Assembly: GCF_025244765.1 (NCBI RefSeq)
Contig: NZ_CP104209.1
Location: 682,001-746,000, forward strand
Source of the DNA: Empedobacter stercoris
Lineage (GTDB): Bacteria; Bacteroidota; Bacteroidia; Flavobacteriales; Weeksellaceae
DNA: 64,000 nt
Direction of reading: 5' to 3'
Numbering within the stretch: the stretch's first letter is position 1; the number at the start of each line of letters is the position of its first letter. A program made the position numbers and the translations under genes. Shown in pieces: positions 1 through 8,062 of the stretch. The notes beneath the pieces were generated by a model, which did no database searches, was not told where the DNA came from, and saw only the letters and a list, made by a program, of their open reading frames with translations.

Positions 1-593
1 TTTAATAATCCTAAAATAGACGATAAAGGTCCAGTCATTACATCAGCACCAATTTTAGCACAGTTTACAATATGCATTGTATGACGAACTGAAGCTGCTA
101 AAATTTGAGTTTCGTATAAGTAGTTATCATAAACCAAACGAATTTCTTCGATCAAGTTTAAACCATCTGTCGAAATATCATCTAAACGTCCGATAAAAGG
201 AGAAACGTAAGTTGCACCAGCTTTTGCAGCCAATAAAGCTTGTCCTACTGAAAAAACTAACGTTACATTAGTTCTGATTCCTTTTGTAGAAAAGTATTTA
301 CATGCTTTAACACCATCTTTTGTCATTGGAATTTTAACCACAATTTGAGGATTCAAAGCAGCTAAAGCTTCACCTTCTTTTACCATTCCTTCAAAATCAG
401 TAGAAATTACCTCTGCAGATACATCTCCATCTACCAATTCGCAAATTGCTTTGTAGTGATTGATAATATTTTCTTGACCAGTAATTCCTTCTTTCGCCAT
501 TAAAGATGGATTCGTTGTCACACCATCTAAAATCCCTAAATCTTGCGCTTCTTTAATATCAGCTAAGTTTGCTGTATCGATAAAAAATTTCAT
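1..593 (-). CDS. tal: Transaldolase, TalC/FSA subfamily (3' end outside window)
   Basis: The frame opens at ATG 593 and runs off the left edge, giving 197 codons of a family usually about 215-220 long. It begins [16 protein letters not shown] and carries TTNPSL near residue 26. IVVKIPMT holds the expected Schiff-base lysine at about K87, where family members cleave or transfer dihydroxyacetone units. The product is cytosolic and acts in the non-oxidative pentose phosphate pathway. A TAnnTTTG box lies 24 bases upstream of the start. Small transaldolases and fructose-6-phosphate aldolases share this fold, so the exact substrate cannot be decided here. Confidence 0.92.
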   Translation of the reverse strand, partial: MKFFIDTANLADIKEAQDLGILDGVTTNPSLMAKEGITGQENIINHYKAICELVDGDVSAEVISTDFEGMVKEGEALAALNPQIVVKIPMTKDGVKACKYFSTKGIRTNVTLVFSVGQALLAAKAGATYVSPFIGRLDDISTDGLNLIEEIRLVYDNYLYETQILAASVRHTMHIVNCAKIGADVMTGPLSSILGLL

Positions 594-616
594 TGCTTGT
601 TTGTATTTCGTTTAAG

Positions 617-624
617 CAAAATTA
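617..624 (-). promoter_or_regulatory. Candidate -7 box (TAATTTTG) for the transaldolase gene
   Basis: The minus strand reads TAATTTTG, matching the Bacteroidota -7 consensus TAnnTTTG, 24 bases before ATG 593. No TTG lies at the ideal spacing upstream, so only the -7 half is supported. Confidence 0.5.
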
Positions 625-677
625 AGGATTAAATGCTAATTATCCATTCAATCCTTTAAGATAAGATCAAAAATATT

Positions 678-1430
678 CTAAACAGCTGTGTATCCTCCAT
701 CTACAAGATAATAACCTCCTGTCATAAAAGATGCTTTGTCCGAACTTAAGAATAAAACCAATTCAGCAACTTCTTCTGGTTGACCTAAACGACCCATTGG
801 ATGTTTTGTAACCAATACTTCTAAATGATCTGCACTCAAATTATTTGATAATAAAGGGGTCATAATATAACCAGGACCAACAGCGTTACAACGAATATTT
901 TTTGGCCCATATTCTGCTCCAATATTTTTCGTCAATCCAACTACTCCATGTTTAGCAGAAGTATAAGCAGAACTCATTGGTGCTGCTACCTCTCCATGAA
1001 TAGAAGCCATGTTCACAATAGCACCTCCTCCATTTTTTTCCATTGCTTGTAGTTGATATTTACATCCATAAAAAACACCATTAAAATTAATGTCAATTAC
1101 TTTTTTCCAACCATCCAACGGATAATCTTCTGTTAATGCAGCAGGACCTCCAATTCCTGCATTATTACAAGCAATATCCAATTTTCCATACACCTCAACC
1201 GCTTTATTCACTAAGGCTTCGTTGTCTTCTGCCAAAGCAGTATCAGCTTTGAAAAAAAACGCTTCTCCTCCATTTTTTTTAATGATTTCGACAACTTCTT
1301 TTCCACCTTCTTCATTAATATCAGAAACGACAACTTTTGCGCCTTCCTTTGCATACAATTCAGCAACAGCTTTTCCAATCCCAGAACCTGCACCAGTTAC
1401 AATGGCAACTTTATCTTTTAATATTGACAT
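678..1430 (-). CDS. Short-chain dehydrogenase/reductase (SDR), glucose-dehydrogenase-like
   Basis: A 250-residue classical SDR. The cofactor-binding TGAGSGIG is at residues 12-19, NNAG at 89-92, the catalytic Ser near 143, and the Tyr156/Lys160 pair in YTSAK. The acidic Asp37 after the second strand favours NAD(H). Such proteins oxidise or reduce alcohols, sugars or ketones in the cytosol, and the substrate cannot be read from the sequence. It stands alone on the minus strand. No convincing TAnnTTTG box is seen upstream, where a 12-bp perfect inverted repeat (1500-1541) and then an insertion sequence are found. Confidence 0.9.
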   Translation of the reverse strand: MSILKDKVAIVTGAGSGIGKAVAELYAKEGAKVVVSDINEEGGKEVVEIIKKNGGEAFFFKADTALAEDNEALVNKAVEVYGKLDIACNNAGIGGPAALTEDYPLDGWKKVIDINFNGVFYGCKYQLQAMEKNGGGAIVNMASIHGEVAAPMSSAYTSAKHGVVGLTKNIGAEYGPKNIRCNAVGPGYIMTPLLSNNLSADHLEVLVTKHPMGRLGQPEEVAELVLFLSSDKASFMTGGYYLVDGGYTAV

Positions 1431-1499
1431 AATTTTATGATTTTTTATTGATTAAATTTAAACAATTATTATTGAATTAATACAATATTATATAATTAG

Positions 1500-1541
1500 A
1501 ATACTATTTTAATTAATTAAAAATTATCATAAAATAGTATT
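1500..1541. repeat. 12-bp perfect inverted repeat upstream of the SDR gene
   Basis: AATACTATTTTA at 1500-1511 is mirrored by TAAAATAGTATT at 1530-1541, with an 18-base AT-rich spacer. No T-run follows in a terminator arrangement. It lies 70 bases before the SDR start and 12 bases from the IS end, so it could be an operator or the remains of the pre-insertion regulatory region. Confidence 0.55.
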
Positions 1542-1558
1542 ATCACCTAAGTTTACAC

Positions 1559-1596
1559 TGCCCCCAAAAAGTTAGACACTTTTGGGGGCATTTTTT
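1559..1596 (+). terminator. Terminator-like hairpin in the IS left end, abutting orfA
   Basis: TGCCCCCAAAA (1559-1569) pairs perfectly with TTTTGGGGGCA (1580-1590) over a 10-base loop and is followed at once by six T (1591-1596) and then ATG 1597. The 5' arm is part of the terminal inverted repeat. It would stop transcription entering from outside, or fold over the orfA start in read-through RNA, limiting transposase made from neighbouring promoters. Confidence 0.6.
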
Positions 1597-2133
1597 ATGA
1601 CAAGAAAAGTAAAATATGGTGTAGCATTTAAGTTACGTTGTGTGAAAGAAGTTTTAGAAAAACATCGAACAATACGTTCAATTAGTAAAAAAGAAAATAT
1701 ACATGCTTCTTTATTAAAGAAATCGGTTTCTGATTATCATAATCAAGGAATTTCAGGTATAGAACCTAAAAAAAACCAAACGTATAGCGTTGAATTTAAG
1801 TTGAAAGTTATTAAGTCTATAACCAAACAGTTTCTTAGTTTGCGTGAAGCACGCTTGAAATTTAATATTCCAAGTGAATCGGTTATTATAAAATGGCAAA
1901 AAGATTTTGCTACCTTTGGAATAGACGGATTAAAACCCAAACCAAAAGGCCGTCCCAAGACTATGAGCACATCTAAGGGTAGACCTAAAAAATCGAAACA
2001 ACCGTTAACAAGAGAAGAAGAACTATTGTTAGAGATTGAACGTTTACGTTGTGAAGTTGCACTCTTAAAAAAGTTCAATGCCTTAATTCAAGCCGAGGAA
2101 GAAAAACAAAAGAAACTTGGACACAAGCCATAA
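1597..2133 (+). CDS. IS150-like transposase, OrfA (helix-turn-helix protein)
   Basis: OrfA gives 178 residues from ATG 1597. A TTG at 1582 would extend it by five residues, but that lies inside the terminal hairpin. The protein is basic, with two helix-turn-helix units in the N-terminal and middle parts (VKEVLEKHRTIRSISKKENI and a second around SLREARLKFNIPS). A linker rich in Lys and Pro follows, then a leucine-zipper-like C-terminus (EEELLLEIERLRCEVALLKK). In this family OrfA binds the terminal repeats and is the N-terminal part of the OrfAB transposase made by frameshifting. Confidence 0.88.
   Translation: MTRKVKYGVAFKLRCVKEVLEKHRTIRSISKKENIHASLLKKSVSDYHNQGISGIEPKKNQTYSVEFKLKVIKSITKQFLSLREARLKFNIPSESVIIKWQKDFATFGIDGLKPKPKGRPKTMSTSKGRPKKSKQPLTREEELLLEIERLRCEVALLKKFNALIQAEEEKQKKLGHKP
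2067..2073 (+). other. Programmed -1 frameshift site (A AAA AAG)
   Basis: In the OrfA frame the heptamer splits as A|AAA|AAG, the standard slippery arrangement. Slipping back one base puts the ribosome in the frame that is open through the orfB stop (2073 and 2184 differ by exactly 37 codons). This gives an OrfAB fusion. Confidence 0.75.
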
Positions 2134-2183
2134 ATGAATTAAGGCCAGAATTTCATCTAAATTTACTTTTAGATTGTACACAT

Positions 2184-2963
2184 ATGGCTAGAAGCAGCTT
2201 TTACTATCATATTTCACGTAGTAAAACAGATAAATACGAGGAATTAAAACTTAAGATAAAATCCATTTATCATCAGCATAAAGGGCGATATGGCTATCGA
2301 CGAATTACCGATGAATTAAGAAAATCAGGAACTATCATCAATCATAAAACTGTTCTTAAACTGATGAATAGCTTAGGATTAAAGAGTTTGATTCGAAGAA
2401 AAAAATACAAATCTTACAAAGGAGAACAAGGAAAGATTGCACCAAACATCTTGCAAAGAGCATTTAAGGCTGATAAACCCAACCAAAAATGGGTAACAGA
2501 TGTTACCGAGTTTAAAGTAAAAGATAAAAAACTATATTTATCACCAATAATGGATCTGTACAATCAAGAAATTATCAGCTATGAGTTAAGCGAACGACCT
2601 GTTTTTAATCAAGTAACTCAAATGCTTAAAAAGGCATTTAAAATAACGAAAGACACCAAAGATTTGATATTACATTCCGATCAAGGATGGCAATATCAAA
2701 TGAAACAATATCAGGCTTTATTAAATGAAAAAGGAATCATACAAAGTATGAGTAGAAAAGGAAATTGCTTAGATAATGCTATTATCGAGAATTTCTTCGG
2801 AATACTGAAATCGGAACTATTTTATTTACAAAAATTTAATTCTATTGAAGAGCTAAAAAAAGAAATAAAACAATACATTTACTATTACAATAACGATAGA
2901 ATAAAATCGAACTTAAATAAAATGAGCCCGATACAATATCGAACTCATTTTTATAATTATTAA
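2184..2963 (+). CDS. IS150-like transposase, OrfB (DDE integrase core)
   Basis: From ATG 2184 the product has 259 residues, but the frame is open further upstream and is probably used as part of OrfAB. An HTH_21-like stretch (HKGRYGYRRITDEL) precedes the rve integrase core. The three catalytic acids are visible: Asp in WVTDVTEF, Asp in LHSDQGWQYQ, and Glu in DNAIIENFFG, followed by the K of GILKSE. It cuts and joins the element ends. No disruption is seen. Confidence 0.92.
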   Translation: MARSSFYYHISRSKTDKYEELKLKIKSIYHQHKGRYGYRRITDELRKSGTIINHKTVLKLMNSLGLKSLIRRKKYKSYKGEQGKIAPNILQRAFKADKPNQKWVTDVTEFKVKDKKLYLSPIMDLYNQEIISYELSERPVFNQVTQMLKKAFKITKDTKDLILHSDQGWQYQMKQYQALLNEKGIIQSMSRKGNCLDNAIIENFFGILKSELFYLQKFNSIEELKKEIKQYIYYYNNDRIKSNLNKMSPIQYRTHFYNY

Positions 2964-3014
2964 TTTTTAATCTGTCCAAACTTTTGGGTGCAGTCTAGTT
3001 TGAATGCTTTTTTT

Positions 3015-3022
3015 TATATTTG
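3015..3022 (+). promoter_or_regulatory. Candidate -7 box (TATATTTG) just right of the IS
   Basis: TATATTTG ends 18 bases before ATG 3041 and starts only 17 bases after the IS right end. Any -33 element would therefore now lie inside or at the edge of the transposon. Confidence 0.5.
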
Positions 3023-3040
3023 ATACAAATAACTTTTTAC

Positions 3041-3799
3041 ATGAAAAACTTAATAGCAACATTACTTTTATGCAGTATCTCAACTGTAAATGCACAAGAA
3101 GTAAATGATTATAAATATATTCATATTCCAGAAAAATTTTCGGGTTTTGAACAAGATCAGTATCAATTAAATAACCGATTGAGATATTTATTAACTCAAA
3201 AAAAATATGAAGTTTTACCTTCTGACAAGTCAACTTGGCCTCAAGAAGTCACTCAAACTCCATGCTCTGTATTAAATACTGATATTCTTAAAGTAAAGAG
3301 TTTTTTAAATAATAAATTAGAAGTCGTTTTTACGGATTGTTCTCAAAATAATATTGAAACTTTTGAAGGAACTTCAAAAATAAAAGAGTTTGATAAAGGA
3401 TATCAAGAAGCATTAAAACTTGCTTTGATGAAACTAAAAACTCAAAATGCGAAAACTTCTATTCCAATGACTAAATTGGAACAATCGAAAAAAGAAGTAA
3501 ACAAAGTCGCTACTCCCGAACCTAAAAGTGCGGACGTAACCATTTCAAATCTTTTAACAGATGGTTCAAAAAATTATCAAAAAATTGACTTACAAAATGG
3601 TGGTTTTATGCTGATGTCAGAAAACGGAAATCAAGTTATTGCTAAATTCGAAACTACTTCAAAAACGGGTGTTTACAGAGTAGTTGTTACAAATGGTAAT
3701 TCTAATTATTCGTCTGTTGGTTACAGCAATGAAAATTCTATTGCGTACGAAGTTTTAGAAAATAATGTTTGGAAAGAAGTTAAATTAACGGCTAAATAA
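3041..3799 (+). CDS. Secreted protein of unknown function, paralog A
   Basis: The product has 252 residues from ATG 3041. A start seven codons earlier would break the signal peptide logic and overlap the promoter box. The N-terminus is a Sec signal peptide ending NAQ (MKNLIATLLLCSISTVNA), so the product is periplasmic or exported. The mature part opens with a DYKYIHIPEKF motif and has a YQLNNRL segment and two single cysteines (TPCS, TDCS) that could form a disulfide. A linker leads to a C-terminal beta-rich domain (GVYRVVV, VGYSNENS). It is about 40% alike by eye to the next gene, 6 bases downstream. I do not recognise a named function. Confidence 0.8.
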   Translation: MKNLIATLLLCSISTVNAQEVNDYKYIHIPEKFSGFEQDQYQLNNRLRYLLTQKKYEVLPSDKSTWPQEVTQTPCSVLNTDILKVKSFLNNKLEVVFTDCSQNNIETFEGTSKIKEFDKGYQEALKLALMKLKTQNAKTSIPMTKLEQSKKEVNKVATPEPKSADVTISNLLTDGSKNYQKIDLQNGGFMLMSENGNQVIAKFETTSKTGVYRVVVTNGNSNYSSVGYSNENSIAYEVLENNVWKEVKLTAK

Positions 3800-3805
3800 T
3801 CAGCG

Positions 3806-4567
3806 ATGAAAAAAATACTTTCGGGGTTCTTCTTTCTTGCCTTAATTTCTGCGCAGGCACAAAGTGTTACGGATTATAAATATGTTATCGTTCCTGATAA
3901 ATTTACTGATTTTGCAAAAGAAGATTATCAACTAAACACAGCATTAAAAATCGCTTTAAAAAAGAAAGAATTTGAAATTGTAAATGAAAAATCAATTCCA
4001 TTAGATATTCAAATTAATCCATGTTTAGCTGCAAAAGCAAATATTGAAAACACTTCTGTTGCTTTTCGAAATAAACTAAAAGTTACTTTTTCTGATTGCA
4101 ATAATACTGTTTTTGATTCTTATGAAGGTATGTCGAAAGAAAAAGAATTTGCAAAAGGTTATCAAGAAGCGCTTAGCGTTGCTATGAGTCATGTTAAAAA
4201 ACAGAATGCAAAAGCTTTACCTTTAACAAAAATTGAAAAAGGAACATCAATTACTACAGAAACTATCAAACCAAAGGAAGATGTAATTGCTGCTAAAAAA
4301 GATATAGCTGAAGCAGATATTTATAAACTTGATGGTAAAAATTATATCAAAACAGTTACTAAAAACAATGAATTTGTTTTAATTGATAAACATAATTCGA
4401 AAGTTATAGCTCAGTTTTATCCTGCTTCACAACAAAATGTTTATCATGTAACTGTTGTTTCTGCAAATGGTAATTACGAAACTATTGGCTATACAAATGA
4501 TCAGAATATTATCATCGAATATAAAACAGCTGACAAATCATGGTCAACAACAACTTATACAAAGTAG
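3806..4567 (+). CDS. Secreted protein of unknown function, paralog B
   Basis: A 253-residue product with a signal peptide (MKKILSGFFFLALISAQAQ). It repeats the layout of the upstream paralog: DYKYVIVPDKF at the mature N-terminus, YQLNTAL, two cysteines in NPCL and SDCN, a KEFAKGYQEAL helix, a charged linker, and a C-terminal domain with NVYHVTVV and IGYTNDQN. The two genes are 6 bases apart and must be co-transcribed. Tandem duplication is the simplest origin. The exported location is supported but no function is. Confidence 0.8.
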   Translation: MKKILSGFFFLALISAQAQSVTDYKYVIVPDKFTDFAKEDYQLNTALKIALKKKEFEIVNEKSIPLDIQINPCLAAKANIENTSVAFRNKLKVTFSDCNNTVFDSYEGMSKEKEFAKGYQEALSVAMSHVKKQNAKALPLTKIEKGTSITTETIKPKEDVIAAKKDIAEADIYKLDGKNYIKTVTKNNEFVLIDKHNSKVIAQFYPASQQNVYHVTVVSANGNYETIGYTNDQNIIIEYKTADKSWSTTTYTK

Positions 4568-4575
4568 TTTTACAC

Positions 4576-4583
4576 TAACTTTG
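4576..4583 (+). promoter_or_regulatory. Candidate -7 box (TAACTTTG) for the S9 peptidase gene
   Basis: TAACTTTG lies 19 bases before ATG 4603, suggesting separate transcription from the paralog pair upstream. No TTG at suitable spacing was seen. Confidence 0.55.
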
Positions 4584-4602
4584 TCCCTTAAAATTAAACG
4601 CA

Positions 4603-6645
4603 ATGCAAGCACCTATTGCTAAAAAAATAGAACAAAAATTAGAAAAACACGGCGATATTCGCATCGATAATTATTATTGGTTAAATGACCGCGAAAATCA
4701 AGAAGTGATTGATTATTTAAATCAAGAAAACGAATATACTAAAGCTGTTTTAGCGCCAACAGAAGAATTACAAACTAACTTATTTGAGGAAATGAAAGCG
4801 AGAATCAAAGAAGATGACTCGTCTGTTCCTTATAAATTGAATGGTTATTGGTATTTGACTGAATTTCAGAAAGGCAAAGAATACCCTATTCACAAACGTC
4901 GTAAAGACACTTTAGATAACGCTGATGAAATACTTTTTGATGTCAATACAATGGCAGAAGGTCATTCGTATTATCAATTAGGAGGAATTTCGATGGCTCC
5001 AAATAATCAATTGGTTTCATTTGGAGTTGACAATGTTTCGCGCAGAATTTATACGATACAAATCAAGAATTTAGCAACTGGAGAAATACTTTTAGATAAA
5101 ATTGAGAATACTACTGGTGGTTCTGTTTGGGCGGCAGATAATCTAACATTATTCTACACGCGAAAAGACGAAACGTTACGTGCTTATCAAATTTGGAAAC
5201 ATAAATTAGGGACAAAACAAGAAGAAGATACTTTGGTTTTTGAGGAAACAGATGACACCTTCAATGCGTATGTTTACAAATCAAAATCACGAGATTATAT
5301 TGTCATTGGATCTTCGAGTACTGTTTCAGATGAATACAGATATATTCCTTCTAATCAACCAGATGCTGAATTTAAAATCTTTCAAGAAAGAAAACGAGAT
5401 TTAGAATATTCGATCGAACATTTTGGAGATTCATTTTATATTCAAACCAATAAAGATGACGCATTTAACTTCAAATTAATGAAAACTTCTGTCGAAAAAA
5501 CAGAACAAGAAAATTGGGTTGATGTAATTCCTCATCGTGATGAAGCATTGATTGAAGGATTCGAAATTTTCAAAAATTATTTGGTTATCGAAGAACGTAC
5601 AAATGGTTTGTTGCAAATGAATATCAAAGCATGGGACAAATCGACAGATTATTATTTACCATTCAACGAAGAAACCTATACAGCAAATGTTGGTACAAAC
5701 CCAGATTTTGAAACAGACATTTTACGTTATGGATATACATCTCTAACAACGCCTTCCTCTGTGATTGATTTCAATATGAATGATAAAACATTCGAAGTAA
5801 AAAAAGAGCAAACAGTCTTGGGAGATTTTGATAAAGAAAACTATATTTCAGAACGTATTTGGGCTGAAGCACGCGATGGAGAAATGGTTCCAATTTCATT
5901 AGTTCGTAGAAAAGACACTCCTCTATCAGCCGAAACACCACTTTTACTTTACGCCTATGGATCGTATGGTTACACCATCGAACCTTATTTTAGTTCGATT
6001 CGTTTAAGTCTTTTAGATCGAGGATTTATCTATGCAATTGCACACATTCGTGGCGGACAATATCTTGGTCGTGAATGGTATGAAGATGGTAAAATGTTAG
6101 AAAAGAAAAATACGTTCTTTGATTATATTGATGCTGCTAAACATTTGATCCAACAAAATTACACGTCATCAAAACACTTATATGCAATGGGTGGTTCTGC
6201 TGGAGGATTGTTGATGGGGGCTGTTATTAATTACGAGCCATCTTTATTTAACGGTGTTATCGCACAAGTTCCTTTTGTAGATGTTGTGACGACTATGTTA
6301 GACGATACTATTCCATTAACTACAGGAGAATATGACGAATGGGGTAATCCAAATGAGAAAGAATATTATGACTACATCAAATCTTATTCGCCATACGATA
6401 ATGTCGAAGCAAAAGATTATCCAAATTTATATGTTTCGACTGGTTTACACGATTCGCAAGTACAATATTGGGAACCTGCAAAATGGGTGGCTAAATTACG
6501 AGAATTAAAAACAGACCATAATATTTTACTTTTGGATACCAATATGGATACTGGTCATGGTGGAGCTTCTGGTCGATTTGAATCTTTAAAAGAAGATGCA
6601 AAAGAAGATGCTTTTTTATTTATGTTGGAAGGAATTAAAAATTAA
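4603..6645 (+). CDS. ptrB: Oligopeptidase B-like prolyl oligopeptidase family (S9A) serine peptidase
   Basis: The product has 680 residues, the usual length for oligopeptidase B. It begins PIAKKIEQKLEKHGDIRIDNYYWL, the family's N-terminal signature. A seven-bladed propeller fills about residues 60-400, and the alpha/beta hydrolase domain follows. The nucleophile is about Ser532 in GGSAGG, the acid about Asp617 in GLHDSQV, and the base about His652 in DTGHGG. No signal peptide is present, so it acts in the cytosol on short peptides, preferring basic residues in characterised members. A strong terminator follows. Confidence 0.93.
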   Translation: MQAPIAKKIEQKLEKHGDIRIDNYYWLNDRENQEVIDYLNQENEYTKAVLAPTEELQTNLFEEMKARIKEDDSSVPYKLNGYWYLTEFQKGKEYPIHKRRKDTLDNADEILFDVNTMAEGHSYYQLGGISMAPNNQLVSFGVDNVSRRIYTIQIKNLATGEILLDKIENTTGGSVWAADNLTLFYTRKDETLRAYQIWKHKLGTKQEEDTLVFEETDDTFNAYVYKSKSRDYIVIGSSSTVSDEYRYIPSNQPDAEFKIFQERKRDLEYSIEHFGDSFYIQTNKDDAFNFKLMKTSVEKTEQENWVDVIPHRDEALIEGFEIFKNYLVIEERTNGLLQMNIKAWDKSTDYYLPFNEETYTANVGTNPDFETDILRYGYTSLTTPSSVIDFNMNDKTFEVKKEQTVLGDFDKENYISERIWAEARDGEMVPISLVRRKDTPLSAETPLLLYAYGSYGYTIEPYFSSIRLSLLDRGFIYAIAHIRGGQYLGREWYEDGKMLEKKNTFFDYIDAAKHLIQQNYTSSKHLYAMGGSAGGLLMGAVINYEPSLFNGVIAQVPFVDVVTTMLDDTIPLTTGEYDEWGNPNEKEYYDYIKSYSPYDNVEAKDYPNLYVSTGLHDSQVQYWEPAKWVAKLRELKTDHNILLLDTNMDTGHGGASGRFESLKEDAKEDAFLFMLEGIKN

Positions 6646-6665
6646 TTTTAAAAAATATTTTCTAA

Positions 6666-6705
6666 AACACCTCTAAAATAAATTCCATTTTAGAGGTGTT
6701 TTTTT
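6666..6705. terminator. Rho-independent terminator between converging genes
   Basis: AACACCTCTAAAAT (6666-6679) pairs with ATTTTAGAGGTGTT (6687-6700) over a 7-base loop, with a T-run to 6705. It serves the S9 peptidase and may also stop the opposing sanA transcript. Confidence 0.9.
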
Positions 6706-6715
6706 GAAATGCAAT

Positions 6716-7366
6716 TTATATTACGTCTATTTTCTCACCTAAAAATTTAGGTTGAATCCCTAAAAAACTATCCACAAAAACTTTTGTTCGTGCAAAATAT
6801 TCACGGATATTTGTTTTCAATCCTGCTTGTTTATTCACATCTTTTGCATTATAACCATAAGCATTTATCCCGTTCTGTCTTGCAATGTAAACTGCTCGTT
6901 GATTATGAAACTCTTGCGAAACCACAATAAATTCATTTTGACTAAATATTTCTTTCGCACGAATCATCGAATCCAATGTTCTAAATCCAGCATAATCTAA
7001 ATAAATTACGTGTTCTGGAATTCCATTTTTTATCAACGCTTGTTTCATCGCTTCAGGTTCATTATAATCTTTCTGACCGTGATCACCACTTAAAATAAAA
7101 TGGGTTACTTTTCCTGATTGATATAATTTAGTCGCTGCTTCGATACGATAAGTAAAGTAATAATTTTGATAACCATTCATCAAATTTGGAGCAGTCCCTA
7201 ATACAACTGCAACTTTTATTTTGGGTAATTTATCCGTATGATTTGTTACAAATTCTTCTGTAGATTTTTCGATTCTATAATTCGAAAAAGCGGTAAATAA
7301 CAGACAAAAAACACAGAAAATTGCTCCGTAAATGAACATTTTTTTGAATATTTTTTTCATCTTCAT
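6716..7366 (-). CDS. sanA: SanA/YdcF-family (DUF218) membrane-anchored protein
   Basis: A 216-residue product with one N-terminal membrane segment (FIYGAIFCVFCLLFTAF) and an external DUF218 domain. The domain shows the family's VVLGTAPN, ILSGDHG and FIVVSQEFHNQRA motifs. In enterobacteria SanA affects envelope permeability and vancomycin sensitivity at high temperature, and its enzymatic activity is unsettled. Either ATG 7366 or the in-frame ATG at 7360 could be used. It is a single gene between two terminators. Confidence 0.85.
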   Translation of the reverse strand: MKMKKIFKKMFIYGAIFCVFCLLFTAFSNYRIEKSTEEFVTNHTDKLPKIKVAVVLGTAPNLMNGYQNYYFTYRIEAATKLYQSGKVTHFILSGDHGQKDYNEPEAMKQALIKNGIPEHVIYLDYAGFRTLDSMIRAKEIFSQNEFIVVSQEFHNQRAVYIARQNGINAYGYNAKDVNKQAGLKTNIREYFARTKVFVDSFLGIQPKFLGEKIDVI

Positions 7367-7423
7367 AAGATTTGTTCAGTAAACTCTTAGCTAAAATACA
7401 CGATTAACTTGATTTTACCCAAT

Positions 7424-7453
7424 AAAAAAAGTAGCTATAAATAGCTACTTTTT
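7424..7453. terminator. Terminator of the lpx-efp operon
   Basis: AAAAAGTAGCTA (7426-7437) pairs with TAGCTACTTTTT (7442-7453). On the minus strand the hairpin is followed by a U-run encoded at 7424-7430, so it ends the operon after efp. Confidence 0.85.
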
Positions 7454-7472
7454 GATATGATATGTACTTCAA

Positions 7473-8039
7473 TTATTCTTTAATACGTTCAACGTAAGAA
7501 CCGTCTTCTGTATTGATTTTCACTTTATCACCTTCATTGATAAATAAAGGAACACGGATTTCAGCACCAGTTTCCGTCGTTGCAGGTTTTGTAGCATTTG
7601 TTGCTGTATCGCCTTTAAGACCTGGCTCTGTATACGTAATTTCCATAATTACTGTATTTGGTAACTCTGCTGCTAAAGCAGTTTCATCAGAAGCACGGAA
7701 TAAGATTTTCACTTCGTCTCCAGCTTTCATAAATTGTGCATTTTCGATCAATTCTTTGTTTAAATAAACTTGAGAGAAATCATCATTATTCATAAAATGG
7801 AAACCATTATCGTCTTCGTATAAATATTGATAGTTACGTGTTTCTACACGAACTTCGTCAATTTTATGACCAGCAGAAAATGTATTATCTAACACTTTTC
7901 CTGTTGTTAATGATTTTAATTTTGTACGAACGAAAGCAGGACCTTTTCCTGGTTTAACGTGTAAAAATTCGATAATTTTGTATGTATCATTATTAAAAAC
8001 GATGCATAAACCTTTTCTAATATCAGCAGTTGTTGCCAT
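7473..8039 (-). CDS. efp: Translation elongation factor P
   Basis: A 188-residue protein of the expected length with the three beta-barrel domains. The tip loop KPGKGPAF near residue 29-36 contains the conserved lysine (about K32) that is modified in many bacteria. EF-P relieves ribosomes stalled on polyproline stretches. The C-terminus holds the signature around IRVPLFINEGDKVKINTEDG. It is the last gene of the lipid A operon, 23 bases after lpxA, and is followed by a terminator. Confidence 0.97.
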   Translation of the reverse strand: MATTADIRKGLCIVFNNDTYKIIEFLHVKPGKGPAFVRTKLKSLTTGKVLDNTFSAGHKIDEVRVETRNYQYLYEDDNGFHFMNNDDFSQVYLNKELIENAQFMKAGDEVKILFRASDETALAAELPNTVIMEITYTEPGLKGDTATNATKPATTETGAEIRVPLFINEGDKVKINTEDGSYVERIKE

Positions 8040-8062
8040 TTATTCTATTTTATTATTTTTAA

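Larger units (their letters stand above)
1554..2997 (+). mobile_element. IS3-family (IS150-like) insertion sequence, apparently intact
   Basis: The element is 1,444 bp. Imperfect terminal inverted repeats at 1554-1578 and 2973-2997 match at 20 of 25 positions, with ends of the type TACACTGCCCCCAAAAAG. A 3-bp direct repeat GTT (1551-1553 and 2998-3000) flanks it, as expected of IS3-family target duplications. Inside are two overlapping-frame genes, orfA and orfB, joined by an A AAA AAG slippery site. All DDE residues are present and no stop breaks either frame, so it may be active. It is the only such element in the window. Confidence 0.93.

Noticed and set aside
623-656. Weak hairpin (AAGGATT/AATCCTT) between the transaldolase and SDR genes
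   Set aside because: The stem has only 7 base pairs, no T-run, and overlaps the promoter box. I do not call it a terminator.
2967-3233. Minus-strand frame across the IS right end and the first secreted gene
   Set aside because: It spans the IS junction antisense to real genes and has no family resemblance.
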